A DNA stretch of 64,000 bases from Hirundichthys speculiger (Eukaryota; Chordata; Actinopteri; Beloniformes; Exocoetidae), in the NCBI GenBank assembly GCA_018398805.1, contig JAGFBZ010000577.1, positions 1-64,000 on the forward strand, written 5' to 3'. How positions within the stretch are numbered: the stretch's first letter is position 1; each line of letters opens with the position of its first letter. Positions 35,101-50,100 of the stretch are shown here, piece after piece. The notes below the pieces were generated by a model. The model did no database searches. It was not told the origin of the DNA and worked only from the letters and a program-made list of their open reading frames with translations. The position numbers were made by a program, and so were the translations under genes.

Positions 35101-38100
35101 CACAGTAACTTATCATATTTTCATTTTCAGCTGTAATAACTGGAAGGTAAATAGCAGAATCACACTGAGCACATAGGCAGGCAGTCTCCAAGGTAACTGA
35201 GTCTCTGCGTTGGCACCTCTGCTGTGCCACACAGTGACCTCATTGAAACGAATGGGGGGGCTGTATTCATCCTGACAGTCTTTAGGTATGTGTGAGCAGG
35301 GCTGTAGTCAGACTGTGTATTACATGGCTTCCGTAAAGCACAGCATCCCTCAAATTCTTCACTGGAGGGAGGAAAAGGATAGTTTCACAGTATTTCAACC
35401 ACTGTGGCTTCAAGATGGAGTAAGATAGCTGTCAAAAACAATGCATGCACAAGTTCGCATTTGTCCATATTAATCTAAACTTGTGCATGAAAATAAAGAA
35501 GTGTAAATTTTAAAAAGATTATTAAATCCTATATGAGTAAAATATATGTGAAATGCTTAGTTTGTATTTTGTCTTGTATTTTTGTCTGAGAATATGATTC
35601 ACGTTGTTTGCAACCTTAAAAGATTATGATTACAAAGTACAATTTTACAGTTGCAGTTTCTGCATTATGAATACGAATATACAAGTGAGAATTCACTGTC
35701 AAAACTACATCACAGGTCACAGGCATCATCTATGGAACAGAGGGGGCATCGATTCCTCAAACTGCGCATGCGTTCTAAATCTATACCGATGGTAGCACCA
35801 AGCGGCAACCATTGCCTGTAAGGCTGAACAATCGAATGCTCCTGTGGCATTTGATTTTTTTTTTTTTTTTTTTTTTATGATTATAGCAACTTAGCACGTA
35901 ACATTTATTGACTTCTAAACTGTGAATAAAAATTTAACAGATCATGGTCATAATATAAAGACAATATGTTTTCTTATGCTAGTGTAGATTGTACTAACAG
36001 ACCACCATGACTGGCTGTGGATGGTCTGGAAGGATCTGGGTATGAAGGAAGGAGCTTAGCTTAGCCATGCTAGCTGCAGCAGTCATTTGATGTCACCAGT
36101 GAAACAACATTGGAGACCAGAGGTCCCACTACCGGGACAGTTTACTGCAGGGTCCCAGTACAGTTCTGGCTCAAAAAGTCCTGAAATGATTTTCCGTGCG
36201 GAGCTTAACACAGCGTACCAGCTGAGACACAGAGCTGTTGGCCGAGAGCTTGCTCAGCTCAAGGCCGGAGGTGCCTTCAGCCGAGTCGGTAAAGAGCACC
36301 ACATATGACCGGCAGCGCCGCTGTGCTAATGAGGCCAAATGGCTCATTGTAAATCCTTTCAGGACTCTTCAAAGTGTAACAACAGACTGGTCCTTCCGCG
36401 GTGAGACCGTGGCTTCCATTCAGAGTTGTAAACAGTCTGAGTTCAACCGACTTTGAACACATGCGCAGTTTGAGGAATCGGTGTACACTCTGTTCTATAG
36501 ATGACCCCTGTGACCACGTGATGTAGTGTTGACAGTGAAATCTCACCTGTATCTTCACATTCAAAATTAAGAAGAATGTAACAATTTAAATCATTCTCAC
36601 AGGCAAAATACAAATTGCACATTTTATAAATAAATTTTTTTTGTTTACAATTTTTTAGACAAAACTTCAGACAAATATGCAGTAATGCTAACTTGTACAC
36701 GCACATTGTTTTTGACAACTGTCTTACTCCATACTTAAACGCTGTATTTATATTTATGTTCTACATCTCACCACTCTCACACCAAATGGTCTTTTGCACC
36801 CATAAACACAACAAGCCAAGATGTACCCTAGTGCCAGGATCCATCTCTGAAACACATAATATAGAATAACACAGTTGTTTTAGCACAAGTTAGACCGATA
36901 TCTGGTCCAGTATCTAGTTACGTCACCATTTGGTTTTCATCACACAGGATTTTTTTCCTTTCATCCAGCTCTAAATGCATTCATATTAGGGGATAAAACG
37001 GTTGACACAAACATCTTACTATATGCAACAACAATTAATCAACTAAACAAAATTTAATCCAAGAAAAGATGAGACTGTTATTTCCTATGGGATTGTGGTT
37101 CAGCAATATCATTTGGTAGCCTGGCAAGCAAAGCAGATCCACAAATGTGAATTACGCTGGAACCTCTCAGTTCACTTTTGATTTCCAAGGAGAGTTATTA
37201 ACAAGCTTGGATCAGATGTGCCTTGAAACATTTGGATAGATCTACTGCCAATTAGAGCATCGACACCACTGACACAAAATCGTGCAGTGCAACGTTCTGC
37301 AGTGGTGCTCTACTGTAAAGTCCTATTCCATAAAACCTGTCCCATGTTAGATTTAGAGTTGTGATTGGCCTGTGCTGAGCAACACTAGGTGAAAATCAAT
37401 TTGATCAAAGGGGACCAGACACATTAAGCCTGAGCAAGTGAAACATGAACTCTCATGCTCATCCTGTCCCCAAGCTAATTATTTGGAGAAGCATGATAGA
37501 AAAAAAAAACTTGCTAAATCAAACTAAACAAATTATGCATCATCTAAATGATAAAGCAAAAATAAATCAAACTTCCAATATCTGGAGAGTTCAATTACAT
37601 TATGAAATCAGTCAAATACATGCTAAGGAACTGTCAACATGTACTACATTGAATATCCATTCATCACTAGAGTCATTATATCTTTCTTCTTATCTAGAAC
37701 TGTGTGACTGGGACAACAGAGATTTCAAGGCCTTAACAGCTGGTCCACCTTACGAAAGATCTCTCTAGCAGGTCCTCAATTTGGTTTGATTTGATTTACT
37801 CTAAGGACTCCTTTCAGTGGCTCCTAAAAAACGTAATGCAGGGATCCTCTCCAGATGCCTGAACTACCTCACCTTGCTTATTTCGATGCAAAGAGCAATA
37901 ACTCCATTCTAAACCTCTCCTGAATGACCCAGCTCCCCACCCTTTCTCTAATGATGAGGGTAGCCTAATAAATGGACCAAACCCTCTTGGGTCATTTGTA
38001 TTTACTATTTAATTGTTTCACAAACTACCCACAGGTGTGTATGTAAACGCAACAGTTAAAGCCCATTTCCTAAAGTGAAGGTTTAGGAAAGCCATCCTCT

Positions 38101-41100
38101 TGTCCACAGAGAAAATTCAAACATACTATCAGCACCAAAATGTAACCTATAAATAAGGGGAAGTAAGTCCAGCTATTTTACTGATATCTGCCACCTTTCT
38201 CTGCAAACTCAGATTTTTTCCTTATCATTGAAGTGATGTGCCATGTTCTTATAGCCTGTTTCACTCAGGCAATAAGTCCAACCACCAGACATACCATACC
38301 TGACGCTGCCGTGTGACTCCTGTATCTTTAATCCAGGCAAGGTCTGTGGGTGTATGGATGCTGAAAGGGCTTCATTTCTTTTCTTTTAAATACACACCCT
38401 TAATCCATCTTCAAACCAGGGACTAATTTGCCTTAGGAGACCCGACTAGGGCCTAATCTATCCCATATACATAAACAAAGCTCTTGGGAATACTGGAATA
38501 GTCAAACCCCTGCATTACAATAAGGTGATGATTCATGAAGGGGCTACGATAGAATAAATGGTTTATGTTTTATAAAGCTTTGATGACAAATAATGAGAAA
38601 AACAGAATGTGCTGGTCGCATTCCAGTTTTTGTGGAAGAATATAAAGAGTTGAATCAAGGACTGTCTAATGTTGCTCCATATGGCACAAGCATTGTGTGA
38701 ATAAATCATCCACACTTGGTTTGCCATATGTGAATGCTTTTCCCCTTTGCTTTTGTTTTTATTTGTAATTCATTAATCCCCCCCTGTTACAGCACCATGG
38801 GCAAATATTTTATTTTATTTTATTTATTTTTATTTATCTATTTTGAGTTTTACAAAATTGTTATCTCAATAAAGCTAATGAACTGCATAGGAAATTCAGC
38901 ACAGATACTGGCTTGTGTAAATGTAAATTCAATTCACCACTACCATTGGCTATTATCTCCTAGCAACCTATTTTGCATAAATCCAGTTTTATAGCCATTG
39001 TGAGCACTATTTTTTTCACCTTACTAATTATTTTCTCATAATTCTGGCAATTAATAAGATGACACTGTGCTCTTCACAACATAACTAACAGCTCTGTGAA
39101 TGCAGTATGATGTTTAAATATAAGCCTCATGTAGAAACAATTTTACGCATGCAAATGTCTTGATCTGATTCTCTGCACTGAAACAGGTTAGCTGCTCACC
39201 AGGAGCCTGAGGGTTCTGCACAGGATATTAGCTGTTCCTGGCATTGCCCTTTTCTGGACAGAGATTTTAGATGTTGTTTCTGGCATCTACTGGATCCCCA
39301 ATCACTATTGCCACCACTGTTGCCTTCGCACCCCACATCTTTTCTAGCTCTTTTTTTTGCCCATGGTATTCCTCAAGCTTCTTGTGCCCCTACGTCTTGA
39401 TGTTGCTATTGCTCAGGATCGCTACGTCTATCAGAACTGCTGTCTTCTGACGTTTACTGAGCACCACTATATCAGGCTACCTGGTTGTGGTGTTCCATGT
39501 ATGCTTTGCCTGCCAGCAACTTACATCCTGCTGTGATCTACTGCGCTATTTCAGGGGCTTCTTTGCACAGCTGGCATCTGGGGTCCTGTCTGGTGTGGTA
39601 GACCCCAGCCTCCTGTGTTTAGATCCTGTTCTTGTGCAGCCACCATCAGTGCCTCTGTGCTGCTTTTCAGTCCAGCTTTTTCCTGCTATTGGTATGTTTT
39701 TCTGGTGTCAGCCACTTCTTTCATCTATCAGTGGTACATGCCATATAGGGGCTTGTCGTTCCATGATGGTACCACTGGCACTTCCTCCATACTAGGTTTC
39801 AGTTGCCTGAAGTATTCCCTTAGCAGGTCATAAGTTGGGGGGTCCATATTCTTGATGCATTCTTGGAGGCCTGCTGTTCCTCCTGAATAGTAGCTCTGGC
39901 ACTCACTTGTCCTGAGCCTTCTTCCTTTTGCTGAGTGTACAACTTCAGGGTGCTGGATTTGGAGTGAATCCCTCCATGCATCATAAAGAGTTTCCTTGTT
40001 ATAACTGGCTTGCATCTCTTCCAATGGCCAGGACATACAGTAAATCCAGCAGGTTATCTGATGGCATTGTGATGTTGTTGCTGTAGATCCAGGTGAGGTG
40101 AATCAGGGAGTGGATCTCAAACTTTCTCTTGTTGTACAGCTTGATGTCATCCAAGTCGAGGAGGTGACTGATGGTCACCCCATTTTGGAGTCTGCACCCG
40201 TAGCTGTTCTTAGTGATGATCTAACAGAGGGGGTTCACGCCTCTGTGGAACAGCAGGGGGCGCAGGGCATCTCCTTTGTATATATCGCATTAGATGAAGT
40301 GCAGTTTGCTTCTTCAGCCAGTAGGCGTGAATCATGTTGAGCCCTGGAGCGCTACACATCTTCATTTTTTACACTATTTCTCAGGTGTCTGCCAACATGG
40401 TTAAAGTTGAGTCTTGTTCTGGGAGGTTGCTATGTGATGCTCGTAGATCCTCCAACCACTGGGCCTTGGTGTTGTGTGATGCCTCCTTCTCTCAGACATT
40501 CTTCCAGAATTGTTCAGTGTCAGCCCTCGGTGGGCCTGCTGCCACCTACCTGCCACTGAGAGTAGACCTTAGATGGATTGTTGGAGAACATCCTGTTTAT
40601 TCTCAGAACGTCTACTGCTTTCTTTAGGCCTATTTCTTAGGCAGCTCTTTCTTAAAGTCCATGCTTCTCTGCAGCCCTGAAGGCTAACCTCTGTCTTGCT
40701 ATGATCTTTGCCTCTTGCCTTCCAAGAGTGTTCCTCCTTCTGGTTTCAAGGATGTTTATATATATATTTTTTTTCTCTCTCTCATTGTGTTTAAGCTTTA
40801 CACATCTCCTCTAGGTCAATTCTCAAAAAACTATTTGTTTTTAAAGTTGTGTTGCATGTTTATGCTGACTTTGTTTTGAACTAAAACTCAAGTTGAGGTA
40901 TTGTGAACTGAAAGTAACACAGTGAAACATATGAGAAGAATGCAATATTTCCACAGAATGGGGTGTGTGAAAAGAAATCCGTTTTCAGCTGTCACTCAGC
41001 TTCAGTTGTCAGGTGGATGTTTCTCTTTCTTCTCTCTCTCTCTCTTTCTTTCTTTCTCTCTCTCTCTTTTCCATTTCACTCCTGATCTTTGACTTTGTCT

Positions 41101-44100
41101 GACTGCCTTTGTGCTTCTTACAGACACCAGAAGAGCTGGAAGATGACTCTGACTTTGAACAGGAGGACTATGATACTCGCAGCAGGACCAGTGTCCAGAC
41201 TGAAGATGACCAGCTTATTGCTGGACAGAGTGCTCGGGTGAGTGGATGTTTACTTCCCCACTGTGCTGTGCCCTTTAGATAAGAGTTCAGAACCTGTTAC
41301 AGAACCTGTAACAAAGATGGGAAAAGAACATCTATTTGGTTTGTGTAAAAGGTGGGAATTAATCACATTTATTTTACAAAGCAACAGTAATGTTGTTCTT
41401 TAAATTGTGGGCTGAATCGCAAGTTGAATGTCTTTCTCCGTAACATCCACCGTGGTTCCTTGGCTGTGTGGGAAACGATTCATCCAGCTAGTTCCACTTG
41501 CATAGCATTTAAATTGTTCTAACAAGCAGGCACTATTTGAAATGAACATTGTTCAGGGATGGCAGGTGTAAAATTGCAATCACAAACAAAGAAGTAATTA
41601 CCAAACTCCCTTCAGACACCATCCAAAATACAGCATAGTGCAGTGCCAAGACCTCAGTCATGATCACCAGGGTCTGAGGCTTTGTTGCACATTAGCAATT
41701 TTTCACTTGGGCCCAGCTTAAAGGACATTAAGAGGGTATCAATCCCTGCTCCCCTCCAGCGACACAGAGGCTCTAACGGTGTGTTGCATGTTGAAATGGA
41801 TTGTGGATGGCAGGAGTGTGACTTGGCTTAATGCCTCTCCCTGTTGCCCGGGCTTTCCTAGGACTCTATACAGTCTGCAGATGCTCGGGTAATGCACTAC
41901 AAAGGGAGAAATAAATTGAATCAAACTACAGCTTATTCTAGTTTGAATTCTGTTCAGAGCAACTAAAGACCAAATTCTCATGTTTTGCTTTGCTTTGCAA
42001 AAACCTCCAAAATAATTATGAGGAATACATTCGTAAGGAAGCACTAGAAGCAATAAAGATATCACGTTTAAGTTTATTCTCAGTGCACTGTTTTAAGGGT
42101 AAACAGATATCAGTAATTTGACACATTTGCCAACCTGCAGGTCGTCTTTGACACATGAGGACTGGACTGCAGTTTTACAATTGAGCATATTCAGTTCAGT
42201 AAATGTGTGTTTTATAACTAGTAATTCTGATTTTTCATTATCTTTTTTTCACTTATATGAAACTTGGAAATTACACCCCTATGACTTCTAAACATTAATA
42301 GGCTTTAAATTTAGGCTAATACAACTCCAGTTGAACAGCAACACATGCCATATTACAACACATCATTATTTATCTAACAAAAGCTTCGCCAAAATGCAGA
42401 ACTAGTGTGTGGAAAAACTAAGTACATGCTCACTGTTTCCATATTAATTAAAGAATCCCACACAGTTTATGTGTGAACCGATTGAGACTCTAGCTGCACA
42501 TGCAGTTTTGTTTATTGTACCTGCTGGGTCTGTTGCCACAAAGCTTCCTACGGGTGCACATGGACATGTAATCTACTGTACAATGCAAAGGTGTCGATAA
42601 CAGCTGATTCTCCTGCCAAGTGCCCTCAAAATAAGCATCCTTGTGGCTACTTTGCTCTTTGTCTCTTATTGTCTGGTGTGCTACATTCTGAATGGGAGAT
42701 CCTGACGCATGCTGATACTCGATTCTTGTTGTCACAAATCTTTGGGCTGCAGAAAGACCCAGTGGACCCTTGCATTATTGGTGCAGATGAGAAAATGTAT
42801 GTTACACAGGCCTTCCACATAGGTGGCCATGTAAAATATGATTTAGCTTTGAGAGGGAAAGCAGCAGACAAATTCTGCTAATCAGCTGCCTGCTGGGAGT
42901 TGCAGTTTGTCGGTCAGGGGCATTTAGGGATCTGTTTGACAGTACCAGAGAAGAAATACAGAAGCTATGATCCTGTAGAAGCCATCATTACTGCCTTTTC
43001 CAAACAACAGGGACTCCATCATTTTACAGTGGAAGTGGAACAACAGCACTGCCCAGCCTCTGTGAATCGCAGAGATTCAAGCCATTGAGAGGAGTCTCAG
43101 AAGCACCCTGTTGCGGTGTAGAAGCAACACTGTTCTGCTCTCCCAGACATACGTGTTAAATCTATTTTGGTGAAGCCGCTGCTAGACCGCATCAATATAC
43201 ACACAGCACATTAAGTCAGACACGAGGATGGCACAGAGAATCCTACGAGCTGGCTCTGATTCGTATGTAGACATTACGTTAACCTGCGGAGGTCATGTTT
43301 AAGGAGCGGGTCAGTTTATAAGTCAAAAAGCATATATAAGGATGAGTGACACCACTCATCCTTTTTAAATGTATAATTCCTGAAAGAACAATACATGGCT
43401 AGATAAACGTCTTTAAGCGAGCTGACTCCTGCACAACTGTCACCTGATCTCCAAACCTTCAGGTAAACTCTAATGAATCCACCCGAGGGGGCAGGGCTTG
43501 CTGGCGCTCCACTCTGAAACATCGGACTTGAGGTTGCGCTGAGGCCACAGCAGTCCACTGCAAAACTGGACCACACCATGTTCTGTTGGGTTTTGCAGCA
43601 TGTTCCCCCAGGATCAGACCATCCAATGATCAGAAGTTGGAAAAAACCCAAGAATTACACCTATGAGCATAGACTAGTCGATAGTTGTAAAAAAACATAA
43701 ACAAATATTCCCAGAGCAAGAAGATAAGAAGTGCTGTAGTAATGTGGCAGAAAATCTTCTTTGGCTCAGGGGAATGCTAATTATATTTTTGTTTACCCCA
43801 ATAGAGACATAGTCAAGAGAACAAGGCCTTGGTTGATTAATTAGATTGAGTGATTAAAGTTTAATATGAAATCTAGCCACTAAGAGCAGACCCAGGTTTT
43901 GGGCTGTTCCAGAACAACTGTGGGGGTTCTGGGTGTGAAACGCTTGTAGGTTGTTGTATTTATACTCCCACTAAGGCTCCTGCGGTGTAACATTATGGGG
44001 CCATCTGAGCTAAGATGCACCAACGCTTGTACACAAAGAAGATTTACAGCACCAAACTGTTAACTAGTTTTCCTGGCACTCAGCTGTGCTTTGAGTGGGC

Positions 44101-47100
44101 AGATCTTTTTGAGAACAGTTTGAAGTCACAGCATGACTCTTTGTCATAACTTTTAACTATACTACAATGACATACATTAAGGTGAATTAAAGTGGATTAG
44201 TATTTCTTGCAGCAGTGCTTATATCAAATAAATGCACAGCACAATGAGTCACAAGATGACATGTTGCTGGATTTATCCCATTTGCACATGTATTTTACAT
44301 TACCTTGTAGGACATATCTGCCATGATCACAAAATTTCTCAGACACGAACTGCTTTCTATTTATCTGATGGCAACTGAACATGTCAGTGACAAGTCTAAA
44401 GACCCTCCTGTTAATTTTCTATAATATAAAAATGAACATGAAAGTGTCACTTGAAACACGGCACAAGTCTGAACTGCACTATTAATGAACCAACACAAAC
44501 AACAGCCATGTCTTCATATGGCATAACTGCGGTTTAGAAGAATACAACAGATCATTATTAAATAAGCTGTCCAAGAGTTCTATGTTTTCCTTCTCTGTGG
44601 TTTTACCTCCAGTAGTGTCCTACAGCACCAAGTTGTTGTTTTTCTTTTCTTTTTTCACCCCACCGTGCCAAAAGAACAGAAAACAGTCAAAGCATTTGAG
44701 CCACAGCTGAAGCTTCTGCTATTTGTCTGATAGTATATGAGTAATTTCAACTGTAAACTAAGTAACTGTAACTAAAACTGGAAAGTTAAAGGGACTTAAG
44801 AGTTGTGCACGTTGCGTGGCTTCTCATACATACAGTACATGATGGTGGATCCTAATTTAAATAAAAGGATATAATTTTTCTTCATTCTTATGTCACTGTA
44901 GCACAATTAAGTCCTCATAAATAAAACCCTTCTGCAGTAGCTCTTTTTAACAACCACCTCACACTGGGTACACTTATTTGAATCTTTATGATGGTAAGAC
45001 ATGATGGAGTGAGATAACTTTGACTCCATGAGGATTTTAATGATATACCTCACTGTTCAGTCTTGATTGAATGGCAAATATTGCATACGTTCCTTGGCCC
45101 TGTCCATTACTTTTACAGGCATGTCTGCATGAAGCACGAGCAAGGTTACAGGAGAAGTCACCAGTGTCCGCATGTCCGAAATTCCATCACTTTGACAGAT
45201 TAATGGAGCCAATAATGTCACATATCTCATGCCTGAAGAGGGCTTTACAGAGTTAAATATTGCCTGTTTGTTCCACCAGTAGACGGTGTCATGGCCTCAG
45301 AGATTAAACTTTAAAACGTGCAAAAGACAAGTACATCCATAAAAGATGTGCTTGCTGTGAACCACGGGTTACCTGCCCAACCTGCTACAGCCTGTCATCT
45401 CTCAAAAAAGCTCACATGGTCATGCCCAGTCCACACTTGTACTCTACACTTCTTTTCAAAGAGACAAGAGGAAGCGTAATCCTTTTTTTTTTTCTTAAGG
45501 AGCTGACACGAGCACACTGAGGTTTACAATCGTGATCCCTCCAAGCCAATCCGGTGCGTGGACATAACAGACAGGACACAGCCGTGATAGCTCTGCTTTT
45601 CTCTTTCAATCTTGCATTATCCGTTTTTCTCAGTGTTGAGAAAAATCAAATCAAGTTCACGGGGCCCTGTGTTGCCAGAGCTTTCCTTAGGCCTGGTTAT
45701 TAGAGCACACATGGAAAACAAGAAAGCAGGAAAACGAGAGGGGTGGCTGTACATAGTGTATTTTTGAATCACTTCCATGAAAAAGTGCAGACAAAATTTC
45801 TCTTTCTGTTACACGCCACGGATAATAAACAGGCAGCCAAACACAAAAGCTGCCCTCGCACAAACAGAAAACATTTTCAAACTGAGTGATTGGATAACCC
45901 CGCTGATAGGTCATCCATAAAATTGAACTGTGAATGTCTGGGCAGTTTATTTCAAATGAAACAAATTAAAGTCATTTCAAGACGCCGCACTTGGTGAAGA
46001 AACCCGGAAAGTGCTCTAATCCCTGCAGACGTAGCCGAGTCTCAGAGTGTATTGGCACAGCGCTCCCTCGGCCGGATTTGCCACTATGTTAAGCTCCCAA
46101 GGCCTGCTCTTGTTGTTATCAGTAAAGAAGGGGAAGGGATTTGGGGATAAGTGAATTCTAGAGAGCTGTGCAGGAGGGGGGAGGGGTGCTTCACCAAGGG
46201 CCTTACTGCTCCCCTGACGTCCCAATTGGCTCATATGTTTACCCATGTGCTGCCTCTCTCTTTAGTGTACAGAGGCCTTTCTCTCCCTTCTTCTCTGACA
46301 TGCTCTCTTTTCTAACACCATTTTCAGAGTCAACTGGTATACTAACAAAATCCCTCGCTCTCCAACCTTCCTTGATCCCTTTTTTTTTTTTTTTTACTTG
46401 TTAATTTTCTGTCGAAATTGCTCAGTTTCAGGAGACAGTTTTTAGCTGTTTGGGAGAGCAGTTGTTATTATGTGCAGAGTGAATGTTGGTAACATTGTCT
46501 GACTCACAGCTTTGGCTTAAAAAAACAACATATTCTACCATTTTTTGATACCAGCTTACACTATTAAGGCAGAAAGAAGTATATAACAGGTGCCTCAACA
46601 GTTGGGTGTGGGAGAAATGTGAACAGCAAAGATGCTAAAGAAGGCATATTATGAAAAGCTATTTTTGACTCTGTGTTTAAGAGCATCATAAACCTGCCCA
46701 CTTTGTTTGGGAGCACGTTGCTTCTGGATTGGCACCAGTTGCAACTTCTTTGTCAAATTGACCTTTCGGTAAGCGCCGCCCCCTCCCTAGTTACTGTTTC
46801 AATGACTTCTCCACTATGGACCAGAGCTCGCTAGCCAGCTATAAGCCTGCCTGGTTGTCTACCAATATATATGGCCCTGGATATTTATTTTGTTAGGTAT
46901 AAGTGGAGGCTAGTGATGTTAATGTCACTGTATTAATCATCTTAATACAGTGCTGCGACTGTCTTATGTTAACTTAGCTCTGGTGTTACCTGCCAATACT
47001 GCATGTGAAGTCATCGTCACAGTTATTGCCCAGCGACAAACACAAAACTCCAATGCATTCATGATTAAGTCAGCCACACCTACTATCCAACAGTTTCCCA

Positions 47101-50100
47101 ATACATGTTTATATTATTTTGTTTTGCAACAACATGATTTCCTTTTGGGGATTAATGAACTAAAGTTTAATTCAGTGCAATTCAGTTCAAGTAGATCTTA
47201 AAATTCGTGTGAGTGATACATTTCCCCACCATAATCTTTGCCCAACTTAAAATCATTTAAAGTTTGTTGAAGTCCTGTGCTTCAGATGTACTTTAAAAAG
47301 CACAAATCTTGAAGGTATTTGATTACAAGCATCGTGCATGGAGGCGAGGGTTTGAATCACATCAGGCGGCTGATTATAACCCCTATACCTGGCTGAACAA
47401 AGCTGTAAAGACATGACTGAGAGTGGTGCTTGAGCACGCAATCTCCGAAAGAATGCCACAAACATTTCATTAATACCTCATAAAATTCTGTCAACTTTTG
47501 GTAAAAAAAGGGTCCAACATTTTTCCCTCAATGACTGCTATTCAATCCTTGAGCCAGAGGAATCTGCTTAACGTCACAGCACATTCTCCACCCATGTTGT
47601 TGTTGATTAGGTAGAAATTACAGTACAGCTTTACCCACGTTATATTTCTGTCCACACTGAACTGTAATCAGCAAACCATATCCCAGGGAGCCAAAGCTAA
47701 AAACTGAGAGCACAAACACACTTCAAGCATCTGGACTAGAATGTGTGTTGTTGTTTTCACTGCTGTACTGTGTTTAAAATGGTGTGTCATTTAAATCAGC
47801 AATTTACATAAAACTTTGTGAAAAAGTGCTGTAACATGAGACAAAGTTAACTTCAATCAACAAACAATGTAGTGAGGTTTATGTGAATGTAGAATATGTA
47901 AAATTGTAGATATTTGGCCTGATGATTTTCACTTTTTGATTCCAATGAGTACTGGGTCAGCAGTGAGTGGGCAGTGATGATACAGATTTCTCCAGCAATG
48001 GAAATTGGCTTAACCTGTCGGTGAACTCTTTGGCTGAGATGTGGGATGGAATAGAAGGGAATCCTAAATGATATGTCTATATGCCACTTGACATTAGATA
48101 GATGGATTTCTGCGGCGATAGCTGAGCTAAACATATTTGTACTCCGAATAGTCATTTAAAAATACTAATAATAAATACCTTCTTGTCCAGGGTGTACCCC
48201 TGCCTTTCGCCCGTAGACGGCTGGGATAGGCTCCGGCAGATCCCCGTGACCCTTCGGAGGATGAAACGGGTATAGATAATGCATGGATGGATGGAAATAC
48301 CTTCTTAGAAATTGTAAAGCTGTCCACAAAATCAAAAACGTCTACCTTTGTTACTTAAAGGTGGGGTAAGCAGTTTTCAGGGTGACCTCATGTCTATTGA
48401 TCATCGGGCAAAACATCAACAAAACATGGAGGGCTACCTCCTGCCTCCCCCTCCGTCCGGTACTCCCCAAGAAAACACTCCCCATCACAAGCACAAACCT
48501 TTCCTCCGTTGGTCAATGGCTGGAGCAACGTTTGTATAGTTTTGGAGGCAGGTTGCACTCACTGTTTCCAGCTTATGGTGTCAGGGCTGTGTATTTAGAG
48601 AGTTTTTCTCGGTGTACTCATGAGATGGGCTAGCGGATGGTGATATTAACTTAATGTGACAAAAAAGTGCTCTTGGATAGAAATTGCGTAGAATCGCTAA
48701 CCCTACCTTTAAGAATGACCCAAGATGAACCTTTAAAGTGGCTGATTTCAGTGTACTTTTGTCCTGCTCCCCCTCCTTTTCCCTCTTGCTCATTTTCTTC
48801 CAAAGATTTTCAGGACAGCAAGCATCTATATTTTTTGTTTTCATTTTCCTCCTGGCTCGAGCAAAGTAATAAACATTTCACTCCACTCACCACACCAGAA
48901 AAGGAAAAGGATGAAGGAGGATTAGGGTGATTATATCATTAAAAGAATATCAGTTCTTAGAGGACAATCAATAATAATTGAGGTTAAAAAAACAATGATA
49001 ACTTTTTTTTTTCTTTTTTCAAACTGCACTCGTTTTCTCTTTCTCCCTCTCAAGTCAATAGAATCGACCTAATGGAAACCAGGTTACTCTTCCTTCCACC
49101 TCGCCTCGCTGACACAATGTTGAACAAATGCATTATTCATTCTCTGGTCTAAGAAGCAAGGTAATTATACATTTATCTCCCAAATAATACTGGGTCCTAA
49201 CTGCGCCTATGACCTTGCCACAAGATTTATGCCATTTTGGACCTGCCCTCAAAGGCTGCTGAGAGAGCAAATGTGTTCTCATGGATGGAAAAAGGGTAAA
49301 ATGGATTTGCTTTTTAAGGGTATAAGATGTCAAGGGCTTTGAAAAGGTCTAATCATTAAAAGTAGGATTATAAATTTTATTTTAAAGCATTTCAAAGAAG
49401 TCGGAATAAGCAAACTCCAAATATGATGTTTAAGTTCTTTGTTTTGTGGAGCTATTAAAAGGTATACTGAGCAGAAATTGTTTTTCTTCCAGCTCAATAG
49501 CTATTATTCAGGATTTGATATTTCCACCTTAATTTTTTTCTACAAAGCTATCAATCTGCTTTTTCTACTCTTTATTTCATTATTTACCTATCACTCTCTC
49601 CTCTCCATCCCCCTCTTCTTCTACCGTCACCCTTCTCTGTTGGTACATCCCTCATTCTTAGCTATCTTGCTAATTTCTGCTTAATTTTAATCTTTTGAAT
49701 CATCATGGTCGTCCTCCTCATCCTCCTCTAATCCTTCTGCTTCCTGTGTTGTCTCTAGGCAATCATGGCACAGCTTCCCCAGGAGGAGAAGGCAAAGATT
49801 GCTGAGCAGGTGGAGAGCTTCAGACAGGAGAAGTGCAAGTTAGATGCAGAGGTCGCCAAGTGGGATGACAATGGCAATGATATCATTGTGCTAGCCAAGC
49901 AGATGTGTATGATCATGATGGAGATGACGGACTTCACCAGGTAAAAGTGACACCCCGTCAAGACGCCCATCAGATACTGTGTACTGTTATCTGTATTAGT
50001 GTGCTGTATTTCACTCATATAAGCGAAACCTTTCCTCTAAATTTCCTCTTATCTGGGCTCAAATATCAGAGGAATCTCTAATGGCGGACCGATGCTTCTC

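Larger units (their letters stand above)
33668..41123 (+). other. 7.5-kb CTNNA2 intron
   Basis: Contains the long-inverted-repeat element (35415-36732), a repeat remnant at 37790-37990, an antisense LINE (39185-40700) and a CT-rich tract before the next exon. The remainder is AT-rich with no supported gene. Confidence 0.5.
41238..49758 (+). other. 8.5-kb CTNNA2 intron
   Basis: Holds a perfect hairpin at 43340-43361, an RTE-type LINE tail (48188-48297) and a TTAA-flanked MITE (48359-48708). The rest is AT-rich DNA with no supported gene; short open frames lack domains. Confidence 0.5.
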
